Below, one piece after another: positions 1 through 11,769 of a stretch of 64,000 nucleotides of DNA. Each line of letters opens with the position of its first letter. Positions within the stretch are counted from its first letter, which is position 1. A program made the position numbers and the translations under genes. Source of the DNA: Membranipora membranacea (Eukaryota; Bryozoa; Gymnolaemata; Cheilostomatida; Membraniporidae); contig OU612069.1 in NCBI GenBank assembly GCA_914767715.1, forward strand, positions 15,435,387 through 15,499,386, given 5' to 3'. A model generated the notes under the pieces. The model was given only the letters and a program-made list of their open reading frames with translations, was not told where the DNA came from and searched no databases.

Positions 1-7
1 TTTGATT

Positions 8-269
8 GCGCGATATACTGATCACATTTTATACTTTACGTTACTATATTATGTTCTATAAAATTGATTGGGTGTACCAATTGTTTACTGGTCATATTTA
101 GAAATAACAGGGTGTTATATTCCTGCATTACATGTATGGGGTTATAACTCCTATTCTGGCCTATGTGCTACAGTGAAAAAGTGAATAGCGCAGTGACGTT
201 GTGTCACTGAATTAGAGAAGACGCTCTAGGCCAGTAGTTTCCAGTCTAGAGTATTTTATGTTTTTGGGT
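8..269 (+). repeat. Terminal-repeat copy A of a TIR transposon family
   Basis: This segment matches, over almost its whole length, the right terminal repeat at 24634-24879 and the reverse complement of 21990-22257. Shared landmarks are the inner end (CGATATACTGATCACA), a central GTGAATAGCGCAG, and the outer end CCAGTCTAGAGTATTT. It lies in the right-hand-end orientation, so the element body would be left of the window, or this is a solo end. The outer terminus is worn (GTTTTTGGGT against GTTTATGGT). Confidence 0.85.
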
Positions 270-1297
270 GAAACTAATAGTTGAGTGGAAGAAAGATTTT
301 AAATGACCTTGATTCATTTGAAACTAATTGTTGAAATTGATCTGAATGTGCATATGTGCATTGATTGAGCTCTTGACTTAAATTGCAATTTCAATTATGT
401 CAGATTTTGAGACATTAAGACAAAGCATACCTACCCTTGATGGTGATTTTTTCTCATAAAGGTTGCATACATCAGGGATCAGGGACGCATGAAGGAAAAC
501 CAGGGGTTGGCGATAGGAATATGTTGTTTTTATGCTTTATGCTTATAGCTTCATCGCTTAAACATCCTAGGCGCAATGTCATACCTTTGACTCTTGTGTT
601 GTTCTCAACGGTATGTTATATGGGGTAATTATCCTGAGCTAGAAGAATGATTTATCACCGCATAATATGCAGAACGCCCTATAAATATTTCTATTTTTGT
701 CATCAATCACAGAGCTTGAAAACAACTAATGATTTTTCTTCATCATTTTCATCATTTAAAAAGCAGCTTCATAACTTCACAGAGTAAGGATATATCCTTA
801 CTCTGTGATAACTTGTTAGAAAAGATCACAACACCTGACAAAGATAATCTATTTTTGCTCTGTGCCTCTTTTTGTTGTATGAAGATGATAAACCCTGATT
901 AATTGATGGGTGTAACATTTCATAAAGCTCAAAAATTCATTGCTGTTGTGTTCCTCCCTAATAAATTAACAAAGCCACAGATGACAACTCTCCATTCACT
1001 TCATTGAAGACTGATAGGAGGGATTACCTGTCATGGGAAGATGACTTCCATCTTAAACTATGACTATAATCTGAAATTATGACTTTAAACTGAGACTATG
1101 ACTAACATCTCAAGTTTTTGTGGGCTACACTGAGATTCAATATCGCTGTATTTTTCTTTATTGACTTTGTTGAACTTGCTGGAATTACCTGTTGATATGA
1201 TTGGCTATGTCATATTACACAAGAATAGCAAAGAAGTGTTTGTATGTCAAGAAAAATCATGTGGGCATAAATTGATACAAATCCTTTTTCATTGTAG
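270..1297. other. Gene-free stretch before the first visible exon
   Basis: No convincing coding exon was found. The expected upstream exon or exons of the Cys-rich gene that follows, which should end in intron phase 1, could not be located here. A perfect 32-base palindrome sits at 777-808. A short open frame at 521-628 begins with a hydrophobic stretch and meets a GTATGT donor, but its phase (0) does not fit the next exon. Confidence 0.5.
777..808. repeat. Perfect 32-base palindrome
   Basis: Sixteen bases (TCACAGAGTAAGGATA) are followed directly by their exact reverse complement, with no loop. It is not inside a recognised exon. It may be a hairpin relic of a small transposon end. Confidence 0.9.
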
Positions 1298-4200
1298 GCT
1301 GCACTAATGATATTGGTCCTGTCTTCGAAAGGTTCAATGCATCTCTTGAAGCTGGACGATGTTTGGAGTAAGTGGAATGAATGTTATTTTGCACTATGAC
1401 AGGTCCTAATATAAAAAGGCTTTCATAAGATGACTGTCATGAAACAATTGTAATTATTATTTGACGTGCAGCAACAGCGCATCAGAGAACCCAGGTTAAA
1501 CGCATCACAAAACCTGGTCGAATCCCAAAGTTCCAATAGATTGTTGCACCGAAGAAGGGAGAAGGTTGGCATTAGGGAGCTTGGAAATAGAACTCTTTAA
1601 GTAGAGAAGGTTAAACCAATGTTAACTTGCAACCAGATTTATGTCGAACAGACCAAATCCTAGTATATTGCACCGTGTAGTGAATTAAGCTTTGCAGTGA
1701 ATTTTTTGAAATTGGTAATATTTCATTTCTATTTTTCAGAGCTGCTGAGATTGCTTTATCTTTTGATATCAACTGTGAACGTAGCAATGATAGATTAGAT
1801 GATAACCTTGCCACTGCTGCTCTGTACAGAACCTACTTTCCAACAGGCTGTCCCATCTACAATATCACTCTGCCTTCTCTCCCACCAGGTTTGTTTGCCT
1901 CTCTGATATACAAGATATGCATAAAACTTCCTATTTCTAAATTAGTTGGTCGTATCACACGCCCGATCCCAAAGCATTAGCTGAGTTGAAATTTGAAACT
2001 TTTGAAATTTTGAAATTTTTTCCTCTTTTCTAATGTGGGCCACAATACCTCAAGAAGCGATAAGAAATGTATGGAGGTTGACTGCAGTGAGAGTTGGCAA
2101 GAGCATGTATGGTTACTGGCTTTTAACAATGATAGATTCAACCATACAGTTTGTGAATTATTTGTAGTTTGTGAAGGTTTAGCTGATTGTTCAACTCTGA
2201 ATCCAGAAAATGACTTTACAGCAGGATGTGGCGTCAATGAGTAAGCGAAGTTATGTCTACTAATTGTTCACCTGGTCAAAATTTGATCTTACATGTCACT
2301 GGTCCTGCGGAAACAAAGTACTAACTGGCGCTTTTGCCACACTGAGATAATGGCCCTTTTGTGTCCCAATTGTTATATGATACAGGATTTTTGTATTTAA
2401 ATTCACTGCGCAACCAATGAATATGCTACAACGGCATTTTAGTCTTACTTAATATACAGCAAAGTTTTGCTTCATTACCACTTGACTAATAAGTTAACAT
2501 AGCGCTATTTTTATGACTTTAATTGAGTACCTGGTTTTTTGTCTTTGTTTTGGCAGCTGCTCACTGTTGCCATTGTGGCTGTATAATGTGCTCTGGCTTT
2601 TCGATTATCTAAAAGATCATCATGATTAGGCGAGCTAGTGTCTGGTAGCTAGGTGATTTGTGATTATTATGCTTTGTGACCAAGAAGTCTTTTCAAAAGC
2701 TTGGAAATTGTGTTGGTACATGTTTCAGAAAATTCACAAAGCCGTTAATCATAACTGTGTTTGTTATTTCTGTATTCCAGCCAGACCAGATTCAGTTCCA
2801 TGAGGTGCTTCGCTCGCTATGCGGCAGCGGGGTGTGAGGTAGCTGCTGTTAATCTGAACAGACTCTCAAAGGTCTTAGCAAGGCAATGTAAAAGAAGTAG
2901 GTTATTTCGCCATGTTTTCTAAAAACTACTGCACAAAATATTCAAAAATGATACAATGAACCAAGTTGCTAGATTTACTAGATTTTTGTGGCTTTTACCA
3001 TTGTCAACTAATGATAGTTCAACGATTCAGTAATTATCATCAATAAACTCATATGGACCAAGTTTGTTTAGTGCCTGTTGATCTATTTCAAGAACTGATG
3101 AAAAGTTTCATAATTGCCAATGCTCTAGTAGCGAATTGGTGACACAATAACATTGGAGTAGTGTCACGGCAAATCGCAGGCTTATCTCAAGGCTTTAAAT
3201 GCTGTAGTGAAACGCTGATCTCAGTAGGTACTAATTTATTTTCAACAGGCTGTGCGTTGCTGCCAAGTGATACAAGAGCAAAAGATCTAGCCACCATGCT
3301 TGCAGGAGCTGGCCGCTGTGACTTGTAAGTATAATTGTCTGTTCTTGTCATACTTTGACAACAAGCAAGCTGGAGGGTTTTTCAAATAAAAACAGCCAAG
3401 TCTGATCGCTCACTTAATGGGTGAGTGACCAGCTAGAGTCTCGCTCGTAAATCGCTCACTCCATGATGGAACTATACATTATTTTTTAGTCATTTGGGAC
3501 CAATTTTGTCTAATTGAAACACCCAGTGATTGAAAGACTACCCAAATAAATGAAATAACAATTATATGAGTAAAAATATCAAATTTATCATATTTAGCAT
3601 GCGGTTACTTTATGTGCAATTGCTTATTGAGTATCAAAATTATTATGAGTCCCATTTCGCTTACAGAGCAAATAGCAAAAATATAACATTAAAGTGACAG
3701 TCCTATTAGGAAAGTGGATATGTTACCCCAGTAACTGGAATATTGTGAGTTCATAGGGCAAATAAAAATTTTAAATTAAAATTATGGTAAATAACATTAT
3801 TTAAAAAGAAATATTTTAGCAAGGATCATAGTGGATCATAGTGGTCAGGGGAGGCAATAAATCACTATGATCCACTATGATCCCAATTTTCAGACTTTGT
3901 AGCAGCTTTACTGCAACTAGGTTCACAGGCTGTTTCATTTCATATGCCCTAATGACGTTTCAGCCTGAGATCTTGAAATCCGTACCAAACATGGCCTAGT
4001 TAGGACAAGATATTAATATTAATTAACTATAAGCCTCATCCTTTCTCTCTAACAGGGCACAGACTGTACTGTGGGATGATGTATCAGAGTGTGACGATAG
4101 TTCAGACCAGGGTGGCACTTACGTCACACAAGCAGACTATTATATCTTCTTCTTTAATCTTTCAAAGAATTGCCCTCCATTGACATTGTCTCAGAATACG

Positions 4201-5291
4201 GAACTGAGTAAGTAACAATTATATTAAATATTAATTATATTTATTCATATCATATTAGTTAATTAAATAATAAATTAATAATGATAATAACAAATTAACT
4301 TAATATTAAAAATTAAATATTTTACAGAAAATTTTGTGCTGTGCAAGATCATTTAGTGAATTTCCATCACCAAAAGAGATGGAAACAGATTTGGCAATAC
4401 ATTTAAAACATCAACTCTCATGTGGCCAATTACAATGTTTTCCAACACTTTTTTATGCTGGCTGTTGACCGATAGAATCTCCTGTTTCTATCTTTTGTTC
4501 AGACCATTCTTAATTTCATTTTCTATAACAGCTCACTGCAATGATAAATCTGGTCAGGTAGTCATCTGCTTGGACAGCTTTTTTTGAGGAAGCTACATCA
4601 TGATTTCACAAACCATGTGTTTAAGAACAAGAGATTGATCTCTTTATGCTTACTGCCTACCCATAGGGTGTAAATGATTTTCATATAATTTTCATATCTT
4701 TGCCCATCACTAGTTTAAGCCACCTTACTTTTGATTTACATGTATTTTTAGGTTGCTCTCCAATCAGTGAATGTTTTGCGTCTGAACCAGATGGCCGGGT
4801 TATATGTGGAAACAACAAGTGAGTCGAAAATGTTTTATGTACAGTAGTGGTTTTCTTTCGTGATTGTGACAGAGCTCAAAAAGATAAGACTCCAGTTGGT
4901 CAATAAAAAGTTGGGCAATAAAAATAAAAATTGCATCACCGTTAAAGCTTGTGGTGGCATGCAATGTTTTCCATGTCAGCAGAATCAAATTATTGTGCGT
5001 TGCTTTTTTTTGAATAATTGAACTAGGGCTGAGATCCTCACAAAGACCTTGAACCTTAATTGACATGGACATGTCTAACTGAGTGCAGATAATTAATATC
5101 ATCACCTGCTATTCGTCTTTATTGAATTTCATTTCAGTATCAATGTATCAAGTGGAGTTGCCTGCCTTGCCGAGAAAGCTAGGAATGGTTGTGAGGCCGC
5201 CCCAATATTCTCAAGGCGATATGAGGCTCACACCAGAAGAGTTTGCCCTGATGTCGGTATTACAGCATCCTACCAAAACCCAGTGGAATGA
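1298..5291 (+). CDS. Cysteine-rich tandem-module secreted-type protein (5' incomplete)
   Basis: I do not recognise the family. Eight exons are visible: 1298-1367, 1740-1888, about 2055-2240, 2781-2896, 3249-3324, 4056-4207, 4752-4818 and 5138-5291 (TGA). Exons 1-2 are in phase with each other and exons 3-8 join perfectly. The join from exon 2 (phase 1) to exon 3 (only acceptor gives phase 2) does not fit, so a micro-exon, an unusual splice or a break is likely. The protein consists of two copies of a Cys-rich pair. Exons 1-2 resemble exons 5-6 (a C..., GRC(L/D), C..., NC spacing). The end of exon 3 plus exon 4 resembles exons 7-8 (C..., C-G-x-N, x-C-(F/L)-A, GCE, x-C). Entry phase 1 at exons 1 and 5 suggests more modules upstream, outside the window. 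No membrane segment or start is visible. Putative polyadenylation signals AATAAA lie at about 5654 and 6095. Likely extracellular, inferred from cysteine content. Confidence 0.7.
3823..3883. repeat. Perfect 21-base inverted repeat with internal duplication
   Basis: The arms 3823-3843 and 3863-3883 are exact reverse complements around a 19-base loop. Each arm is itself a near-direct repeat of GGATCATAGT. It lies in the intron between exons 5 and 6 of the Cys-rich gene. Confidence 0.9.
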
Positions 5292-6631
5292 AATCTATAT
5301 TGAACAGCAACTATCTCATGATATGAAAGATGGACTAGTGATGACAAGCTTCTAATTTCCCTAACTTATATTCTAATGTAGTATTCACCATTTAATCAGA
5401 GCTTCACTTAAACACGCTTTTCAATTTTAATGCTGCCATTTTTAGCAATTGTCATTCCTCACACCTAAAAACCCCGATACATAAGTGTCCCAAAAAGCGT
5501 TCTTCCAACATCAACAAACCAAAATATATTGAAACTATATAGGTCAACACGCAACCAACTATTGCTCAACATTTAAAATCGATGGTTTAACATTATACGC
5601 AAAGTTTATGTATATAGATTTTAAGCTGTTCAATTGATGTTTTTTTTACAGAATAAATAGAGACACAACTAACTTCTAATCTAAGAAAAATATACGGTAC
5701 ATGATGTACTTAGTGCTTTGATTGCCGTTGCATTCCAATGGTTAACCAATGAAAGACACAAAAACTGATATCAAATCATCATTGTCGAAAATATGTTAGT
5801 AGAGATTTACACTGGACAGACAAATCTATCATTAGTCATGACTTTGAATTAACAGCATTCCAAATCAAAAGGCTTTTCACTGTCTTCTTTGTACAAGGTC
5901 AAAGCAGTATCAACTAAATGTTTTGAATTTGTTATATTTGAGTTAGGAGTTATATTATATTTCACATGGGGCAGACAACTTGGGAATTCAGTGAAGTTGC
6001 TTGAAAGATGAAATGAATAAAATCCGCTCAGTGTCAACAGGACAGTACATCAGATCATCCTGTATGTTGTGTATGTTTTGTTCTTACTGCAAGACAATAA
6101 AGGCTACAAATATACAGGGTCTTTCTTATCAAATACATCATTAAAAGTTTCATAATACTTCTAGCTGCTGTGCTATATTTATTGCAATAACGAATGACAT
6201 TTTCACTATGATCCTGACACAGTCTGTGGGACTATTATCAATTATTGTTACTATTAGCATCGTCCATATAATAATGTTGTCTGCAACCTCTATCCATTCG
6301 CTGAATGTCGCCCAAGTGTGAACTTTAGGAAGGCATGATTGTGAATCACATTATCAAATTTGGTGACTTTCAACATGGTCAGCTGTTACAGGTGTATGTT
6401 TGCGGTTAAATTTGAAATCAGAAGTCACCATCTCCCTTTCTCCTCAGTAGAAAAATTGGAGAGATAAAAATCATATCCAGCTTTTTAGAGGCAAATCAAT
6501 GGCGGGTGGATACCTTATAAGGCCTCCTTACCTCTAACCCATTAGGGCAAGTTTGTTAAAAACTCAGTTTTCCACTTTGATCTTTGCGAATGGTAAAGAC
6601 ATGAAGGCTGAGGTGAGTCCAATTCTTAAAC
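5292..6631. other. Intergenic, no feature seen
   Basis: This is 3' flank of the Cys-rich gene with AATAAA-like signals near 5654 and 6095. Open frames here are short and lack splice context or recognisable residues. Confidence 0.5.
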
Positions 6632-7140
6632 AGTCATGAGTGTTCTGACGGTTAAGGGTAAGGGCTTGTGATCATTGGATCCAGGTTCGATTCCCGGCGC
6701 CATCTGTCATTTCTGATTTGGCACTGGCAAGCCATTCATCCTAGCCAGGTCTGTTCAGATCAGGACTATAAATACAGGAGGTCTACTGTGTGCTTGCACA
6801 CAGTAAAAAGATCCCCCTCTGCGTCTTTGAATAAGTGTAGTCAGCAATGGCAGGCAAGGGTATATGATCACTACCCCACACAAGCCACCTGCACTAAAGG
6901 GGCCCGGCAAATAGGGTGGTCAAATCTTGGCAGTGAAATAAATGCCAATTCCCACAAATCGACAATTATGCCTGTAGGACATGAAAATGCTGAAATGGTT
7001 AAACCACTGCTGCCACAAATGGGCAAATGTGTTCTGTATAGCTCAAAACTAATAATATAAGGCTGCAAACTCAGGATTGTCACCTAATGGGCAAATAATT
7101 TGCACAAACTGATTGTAAAGATCAGGGCATGAAATTAATT
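6632..7140 (+). repeat. tRNA-derived SINE, copy 1
   Basis: The head carries a tRNA-like promoter: GGTTAAGGG followed by a consensus B box (GGTTCGATTCC) at about 6692-6702. The body shares blocks with the reverse complement of 21115-21420, including AAAAAGATCCCC and GGCAAGGGTAT, and a near-perfect small hairpin (about 6784-6805). The tail from about 6985 (TCACCTAATGGGCAAATAA) matches 59303-59450. It is a pol III-type retroposon and not a functional tRNA gene: there is no anticodon stem-loop fold. Confidence 0.8.
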
Positions 7141-7208
7141 AGCAACCATATCACGTGACGTGGTTACCAGCTAACTAGTGGAAATTAATTACGTCATCAG
7201 CTAGTGTG

Positions 7209-7277
7209 TCAATTTCATACCCTTATTTTGAAGATCAGTTCTTGCGAATTGTTTACCCATTAGGTGACAATTCTGAG
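7209..7277 (-). repeat. Inverted copy of the SINE tail (foldback)
   Basis: The reverse complement of this stretch repeats the SINE tail at 7073-7138, including GTCACCTAATGGG and ATGAAATT. With the intact tail it makes a foldback of two ~65-base arms around a ~70-base centre, which itself contains repeated CTAACTAGTG/CAGCTAGTG-like words. Confidence 0.75.
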
Positions 7278-7986
7278 ATTAAAGCTTTAATTAGTTATCT
7301 TGGAGCTATAAAGAATTCGAATGAGCACAAATTTGCCTGAGTGGCAGCAGTAGTTTAAGCTTGGTTTTGGTACTTCATTATTATCTGTAACCTGTGTTTT
7401 TTCAAGATTGCTACACACCAAGTCAGGTCATTCTCTAAATTATTCTGCAACATGTTTTAATGTTGGAGACTTAATAAATATTGACTGACACTATGTCAAA
7501 ATTACATCCTGCTGATGTTTCAAGTAAAATGTAAAGTAATAAAAATCGCAATGGGCTAAAACATATTTGTGTTATTTGCTGATATATAAATCCCACTCCA
7601 ATTAAATAAGCGCCAAATCTCAGTGTGAAAATCACTCTGATTCCATTTTCCTGAGGGGATGATTAATATGATCTTAGTGTGCTGACATCCATATTGTGTC
7701 AGTTCTCAAAACCTTTGATTTCAGCATGTGCAGTTCTTTAAAATTATGTTAACAAACATAGTTTTTTTCTTCTGCACTATTCAGAAAATATTCCGCTACT
7801 GGAATGGAATAGGCTGACAATAAACGTGTTAAAAGAAAAAAAAAAGCTTGCATGCAAACTATCGCCTACAAACAGTACCCAATAACGATAATATTTGCCG
7901 TTTATCAGTGCTGACAATGACTTTCACCAAGGGACATACATGCATGCAGGTCTTCAAAAATAGAACCTCTGACTTTATATGTGCAG

Positions 7987-8361
7987 TCACATATGCCCTT
8001 CACGGCGGTAGCTCATTATGAGAGTTCCCTCACTGTGACCCATGTAGTCAGATTCCTTGAATCCATCATCTCTGTAAGGCTCATATAGTTTATTTGATGA
8101 AAGGCATTCAAAGCCTCTCATGACATCGTCCCCCATATCAAAATTGACTTTAAACTCACACATCATGTATAGTAATGGCTTGATAGCAAGAGAAGTGCCT
8201 GGGTGAGGTGTATGAATATTGCTTTCATTTCTCCCTTTTTTTGACAAAATAAATCCCTTCTCTGATAATTTCATTTCAAAAATAGTTTGATAATCTTGAG
8301 GTGTTAAGCCATATGAACATGCCGTGAAAACACGAGTCCCACTTATACATACATCCAGGGT
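7987..8361 (-). CDS. Unrecognised open frame, probable terminal exon
   Basis: An uninterrupted frame of 124 codons ends in TGA at 7987. An ATG lies at 8274, but the frame stays open upstream to 8361 and reads well (motifs VFTACSYGLTP, YEPYRDDGF, SDYMGHSEGTL), so it may be the last exon of a spliced gene; an AAG that could serve as acceptor lies near 8342. No signal peptide, membrane segment or familiar catalytic motif is seen. It could also be a fragment of an unrecognised mobile element, given the repeats around it. Confidence 0.45.
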   Translation of the reverse strand, partial: TLDVCISGTRVFTACSYGLTPQDYQTIFEMKLSEKGFILSKKGRNESNIHTPHPGTSLAIKPLLYMMCEFKVNFDMGDDVMRGFECLSSNKLYEPYRDDGFKESDYMGHSEGTLIMSYRREGHM

Positions 8362-8471
8362 TCAGTTACATTGACACATTGATACATACATTATTTATGA
8401 ATGATGACATACCATTTTTTGACTTAAGATATTTCAACTAGGCGAAGGTCACATGAGCAAGGCCTATTTGC

Positions 8472-8682
8472 TAAGATCAAAGTGTCACTGCCTATGGCCG
8501 ATTAGTGCCAGTTCAGTTTTGGAAGCTCGCTGCACACCCACGTTCAGTAGGTCTTCTATGGCCTTGCCTCTAGGATGCAATCTAGTTTTCTAGGATGTAT
8601 CATATTCTCAGTATGAGGATCTAGGGCGCCTTGCATTCCTCTTTAGGGGCAGCCCAATCTTCTGTTTCTCACTAAACAACAA
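8472..8682 (+). repeat. Dispersed ~210-base repeat, copy 1
   Basis: It matches 62512-62722 in the same orientation over its full length, with roughly nine bases in ten identical (for example AGTTTTCTAGGATGTATC and GGGGCAGCCCAATCTTC). It has no coding capacity and no obvious terminal inverted repeats. Probably a non-autonomous element or SINE-like family member. Confidence 0.85.
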
Positions 8683-9433
8683 AGTTCATGATGTTGCGAA
8701 CTTATTTAACTTTTACCGACAAAGATTGGAAACAACATTACTATTAACTATTAACTCATGAATACTGATTATTTTAATGTGTTTGTGCTTGGTCCCTATG
8801 ATTTAATGCAACTTGGACAGCACTGAAGAAAAAAAACACACTAGACCTTTATATATCACACCACCCACATCTGTCACAAGGTCTGTAACAGCCATGTATC
8901 CCTTTCAATTCATGCAAGCCGCTAATTCTAAAAGTTCAATCAAACCATGAAATCATAGAGGTCTAAGATCCTGATAAAATAATGAGACTAAATTAAACTT
9001 CATGATTGACCTTTATGACCGCTGGATGATGGCAATGAAAGCAATAATTATAAAATTATGTCAATGATTTAAAAGATTGGCCACTCTAAGACTGCCTCTA
9101 GCCCCTACTGACATAACATAACAGATAGCAAGTTGGATGAGAACGTCAAGTACATCAACTATTGTCTGATATTCATGAGGAAGCAATGTTCTCAATAGGA
9201 AAGAGAGCAATTAAAATACTTGAATGATTTTGCTATTTTTACCCTTTCGAATGCGTCAATGCTAATTGATATGTATAATATGAGGTCTTTCAAACTTTTG
9301 TTTGATCATTTATTTTCTCATGCACATGAGGTGTTTTTAGCCTTTGGCACTTGAAAGGCACAAGACAAATATATGAGGACATCTTAAAGCCCAAGCCCAA
9401 TGAAGTTTTAAGTGTTGTCATGTTTTACTTTAG

Positions 9434-9585
9434 GTGATGAGCTTTCAGATGAGCTATTGGACAAGATTCTACACCTACCACAACCAGATCTGCTGATGCT
9501 CAAAGATGACATCTCCATCAAACAATCAATAAATTCAGTCACATTGAGAAGCCATTTAAATGTCCTTGACCTTCTGACGTCATAG
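9434..9585 (+). CDS. Unrecognised terminal exon candidate
   Basis: A pyrimidine-rich tract ending in AG at 9433 is followed by 152 bases open to TAG, entering in phase 1. The 50 residues are acidic and hydrophobic (motifs DELLDKILHLPQ, SVTLRSHLNVLDLL), consistent with a helical C-terminus. An AATAAA lies at about 9667. No upstream exon could be tied to it, and the family is not recognised. Confidence 0.35.
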
Positions 9586-9883
9586 ATAGTGTTTAACATT
9601 TGCCACTAATGGTTTTTACTGTTTGTATTATCCATTGTTATTTGATTGTTCCTAGCAAAAATATCCAATAAAAATTAAGGTGATTGTAGCCTGATATCTT
9701 ATTCACTCATTCCAAAGTTTTTGAAGGGATCTGTACCATCACTCCCCTAATATTTGGATTGCTCTGAAGCAATACCACCTTGCTTCTTAAAATATTGCAA
9801 CCATGGCCACTTCTGAAGCTGGGGCTTCTAGTAAGAGGAAGAAGAAGAGAGATCATATGACAATTTTGTGCTAATATTTTGCT

Positions 9884-11205
9884 TAAGGTCATGCCTCGCC
9901 AAAATTTTGTTTGGGGTTTCTCAAACGACAAGATCAAAAAAGTCTAAACCCAAAATTTGACGGCGTTACACCATGACGTAACACCATAGCGCAACACTGA
10001 ATTTCAGCAACTTGTCGAAACCTATTGTCCATATGGAAAGACACTGCAAGTTCTTGGAGCAAAGAATGCAGTCAATGCATAAAGACTACCCTTATATCAT
10101 GCAGCCAGAACAACGAAAATGTTCAATGTTTGATTTGACTTGAAAAAATGTGGCATTCAGATTCACATGCTGATAGCGAAGCCATCAGTGTTGACAATGC
10201 TACAAAGTAAGTGAGCTGAGTCAATTGATGGCCAAGATGGACAAATGTGACTTCCCTTGTGCCCTCACTAACCCAGTGTTGGCCAGTATTGATGAATAAA
10301 AATGATGTGCCATTTTGCAATTTTGAATTATCATACTTCTGAAACAGTCAAAGTTTTGACAAAAATGCACTTTTAACTGACAAAACGAGAAGTAAAATTA
10401 TGTGAAAACTATATCGACACTGATTTATTCTTTCTAATAGTGGCGTCTTAATTCTGGCAATAGGCATTTATTGTGAACCAATTGAAACTTTTGTGTGGGA
10501 GAAGGGGTATAATAAGAATGCCTATCACACAGTCTTTCAGAGGCAGGCTGTAAACTCAATACTCATTTTGCTCAGCTAACTTCAAACAAAATATATGTTG
10601 AGTGATCAATGGCATCAGAATTACCTACCAACATATCCATCTTGTGTTTTCCCAAGTTTTGAATCAGCAGCTCTACTTGAATTGAAATAAATACCTGATA
10701 ATTTCTGAAGAAAATCTGACCAATCATGAGTTTTTGCCTGCAATGTTTCTGCACTAGATTTGGCGTAGTAATATAAGTATCTGAAACCCAGTCATTTTAA
10801 GTGTATTTTACAATTGTTCCCAAGCTGGCTTGTTAGTTCCTGTCTGTTACTGTAGCACTTACCTTCTCTGGTACTTAAATTCATATCAAGGATTGCTACT
10901 GCAACTTATCATCACAAATTAATTTTGTCGGGACTATTTTGCGCTGCCAATCCTGGTTTGATACAAATAAAGGGTTGTGAGGTGTCTGTGCCAGATGCTC
11001 CTATTTATTGGCAGCTCCTTTTCATTTGTATGGGCACAAGTGGTGTAAATTATTTAAATTGCAACCACAATCATAAGAAAATGTATTTAAGAAAATTAAG
11101 GTTTCGGGATTTGCTAAACAAAGAAAAGCTACAATTAGAATGAAAAATCAAGAAAATCTGACCAGTAGTTCTCAAGTTAGGATCCTAGGCGAGGCATGAC
11201 CTTAA
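9884..11205. mobile_element. Candidate TTAA-flanked inverted-repeat element
   Basis: TTAAGGTCATGCCTCGCC at 9884-9901 is repeated exactly in inverted orientation at 11188-11205. Both termini therefore have the form TTAA plus a 14-base inverted repeat, 1.32 kb apart, the geometry of TTAA-targeting elements. The interior holds only short frames, and no transposase was recognised. The terminal bases (GGTC...) are not the usual piggyBac CCC start, so the class is uncertain. Confidence 0.45.
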
Positions 11206-11769
11206 CCAAAAATGATCAGTGATATTCTGCAGTAGGTATGATTTGCATTTTCATAGTAGTGATGGAAGCGGTGCAGGTGAAAGGCTATGTATGTTACACT
11301 GATTATAAGCTAATTATAATGTCTTATCTTAAAGCCTTCAACTTGCTTGGCCTATGAAGACACATTATTAACACAGTTTTTTGTGGAAATGTATTTCACA
11401 TACATCAACCAATATTGATTGCATTTAGACAGAAAGGAGCTGATATCATGCTCTGAATCCTTTGAATAAATATTAAATCTAGGTCTATTAGCAATGATTG
11501 AGGAGGAACTATAAATTTCACCCCGCTGTTTAATTCATCATACACTATATTTCAGTTCAAGTTTCAGGTCCTTATTTCAAATGATTTCAATTTGAATAGG
11601 GGGATTCAGTGATTATTTTAATGAATAGAGTGGAATGTGTGGTTAAATCACTATCAACTACTAGGACTATAGTAATATCATTAAGCTCTGGAGCACTTTA
11701 TTGTAGACTGTGCAATATATCGGGACTTTCTAAGATTCGAGTATTACCTAAGCATTTCATTGAACAGTG

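Noticed and set aside
437-628. Signal-peptide-like frame as first exon of the Cys-rich gene
   Set aside because: A GTATGT donor exists, but it is phase 0 and the next exon needs phase 1; the hydrophobic stretch alone is not sufficient.
5849-6037. Minus-strand 62-codon frame
   Set aside because: No splice signals, low-complexity composition and no motif; consistent with chance.
6640-6705. Possible tRNA gene (tRNA-like promoter boxes)
   Set aside because: The B box is good, but no cloverleaf with anticodon arm and acceptor pairing could be formed, and the unit continues as a SINE body found in other copies.
6668-7060. A 130-codon plus-strand open frame
   Set aside because: It lies entirely inside the SINE; the frame is a by-product of a non-coding retroposon.
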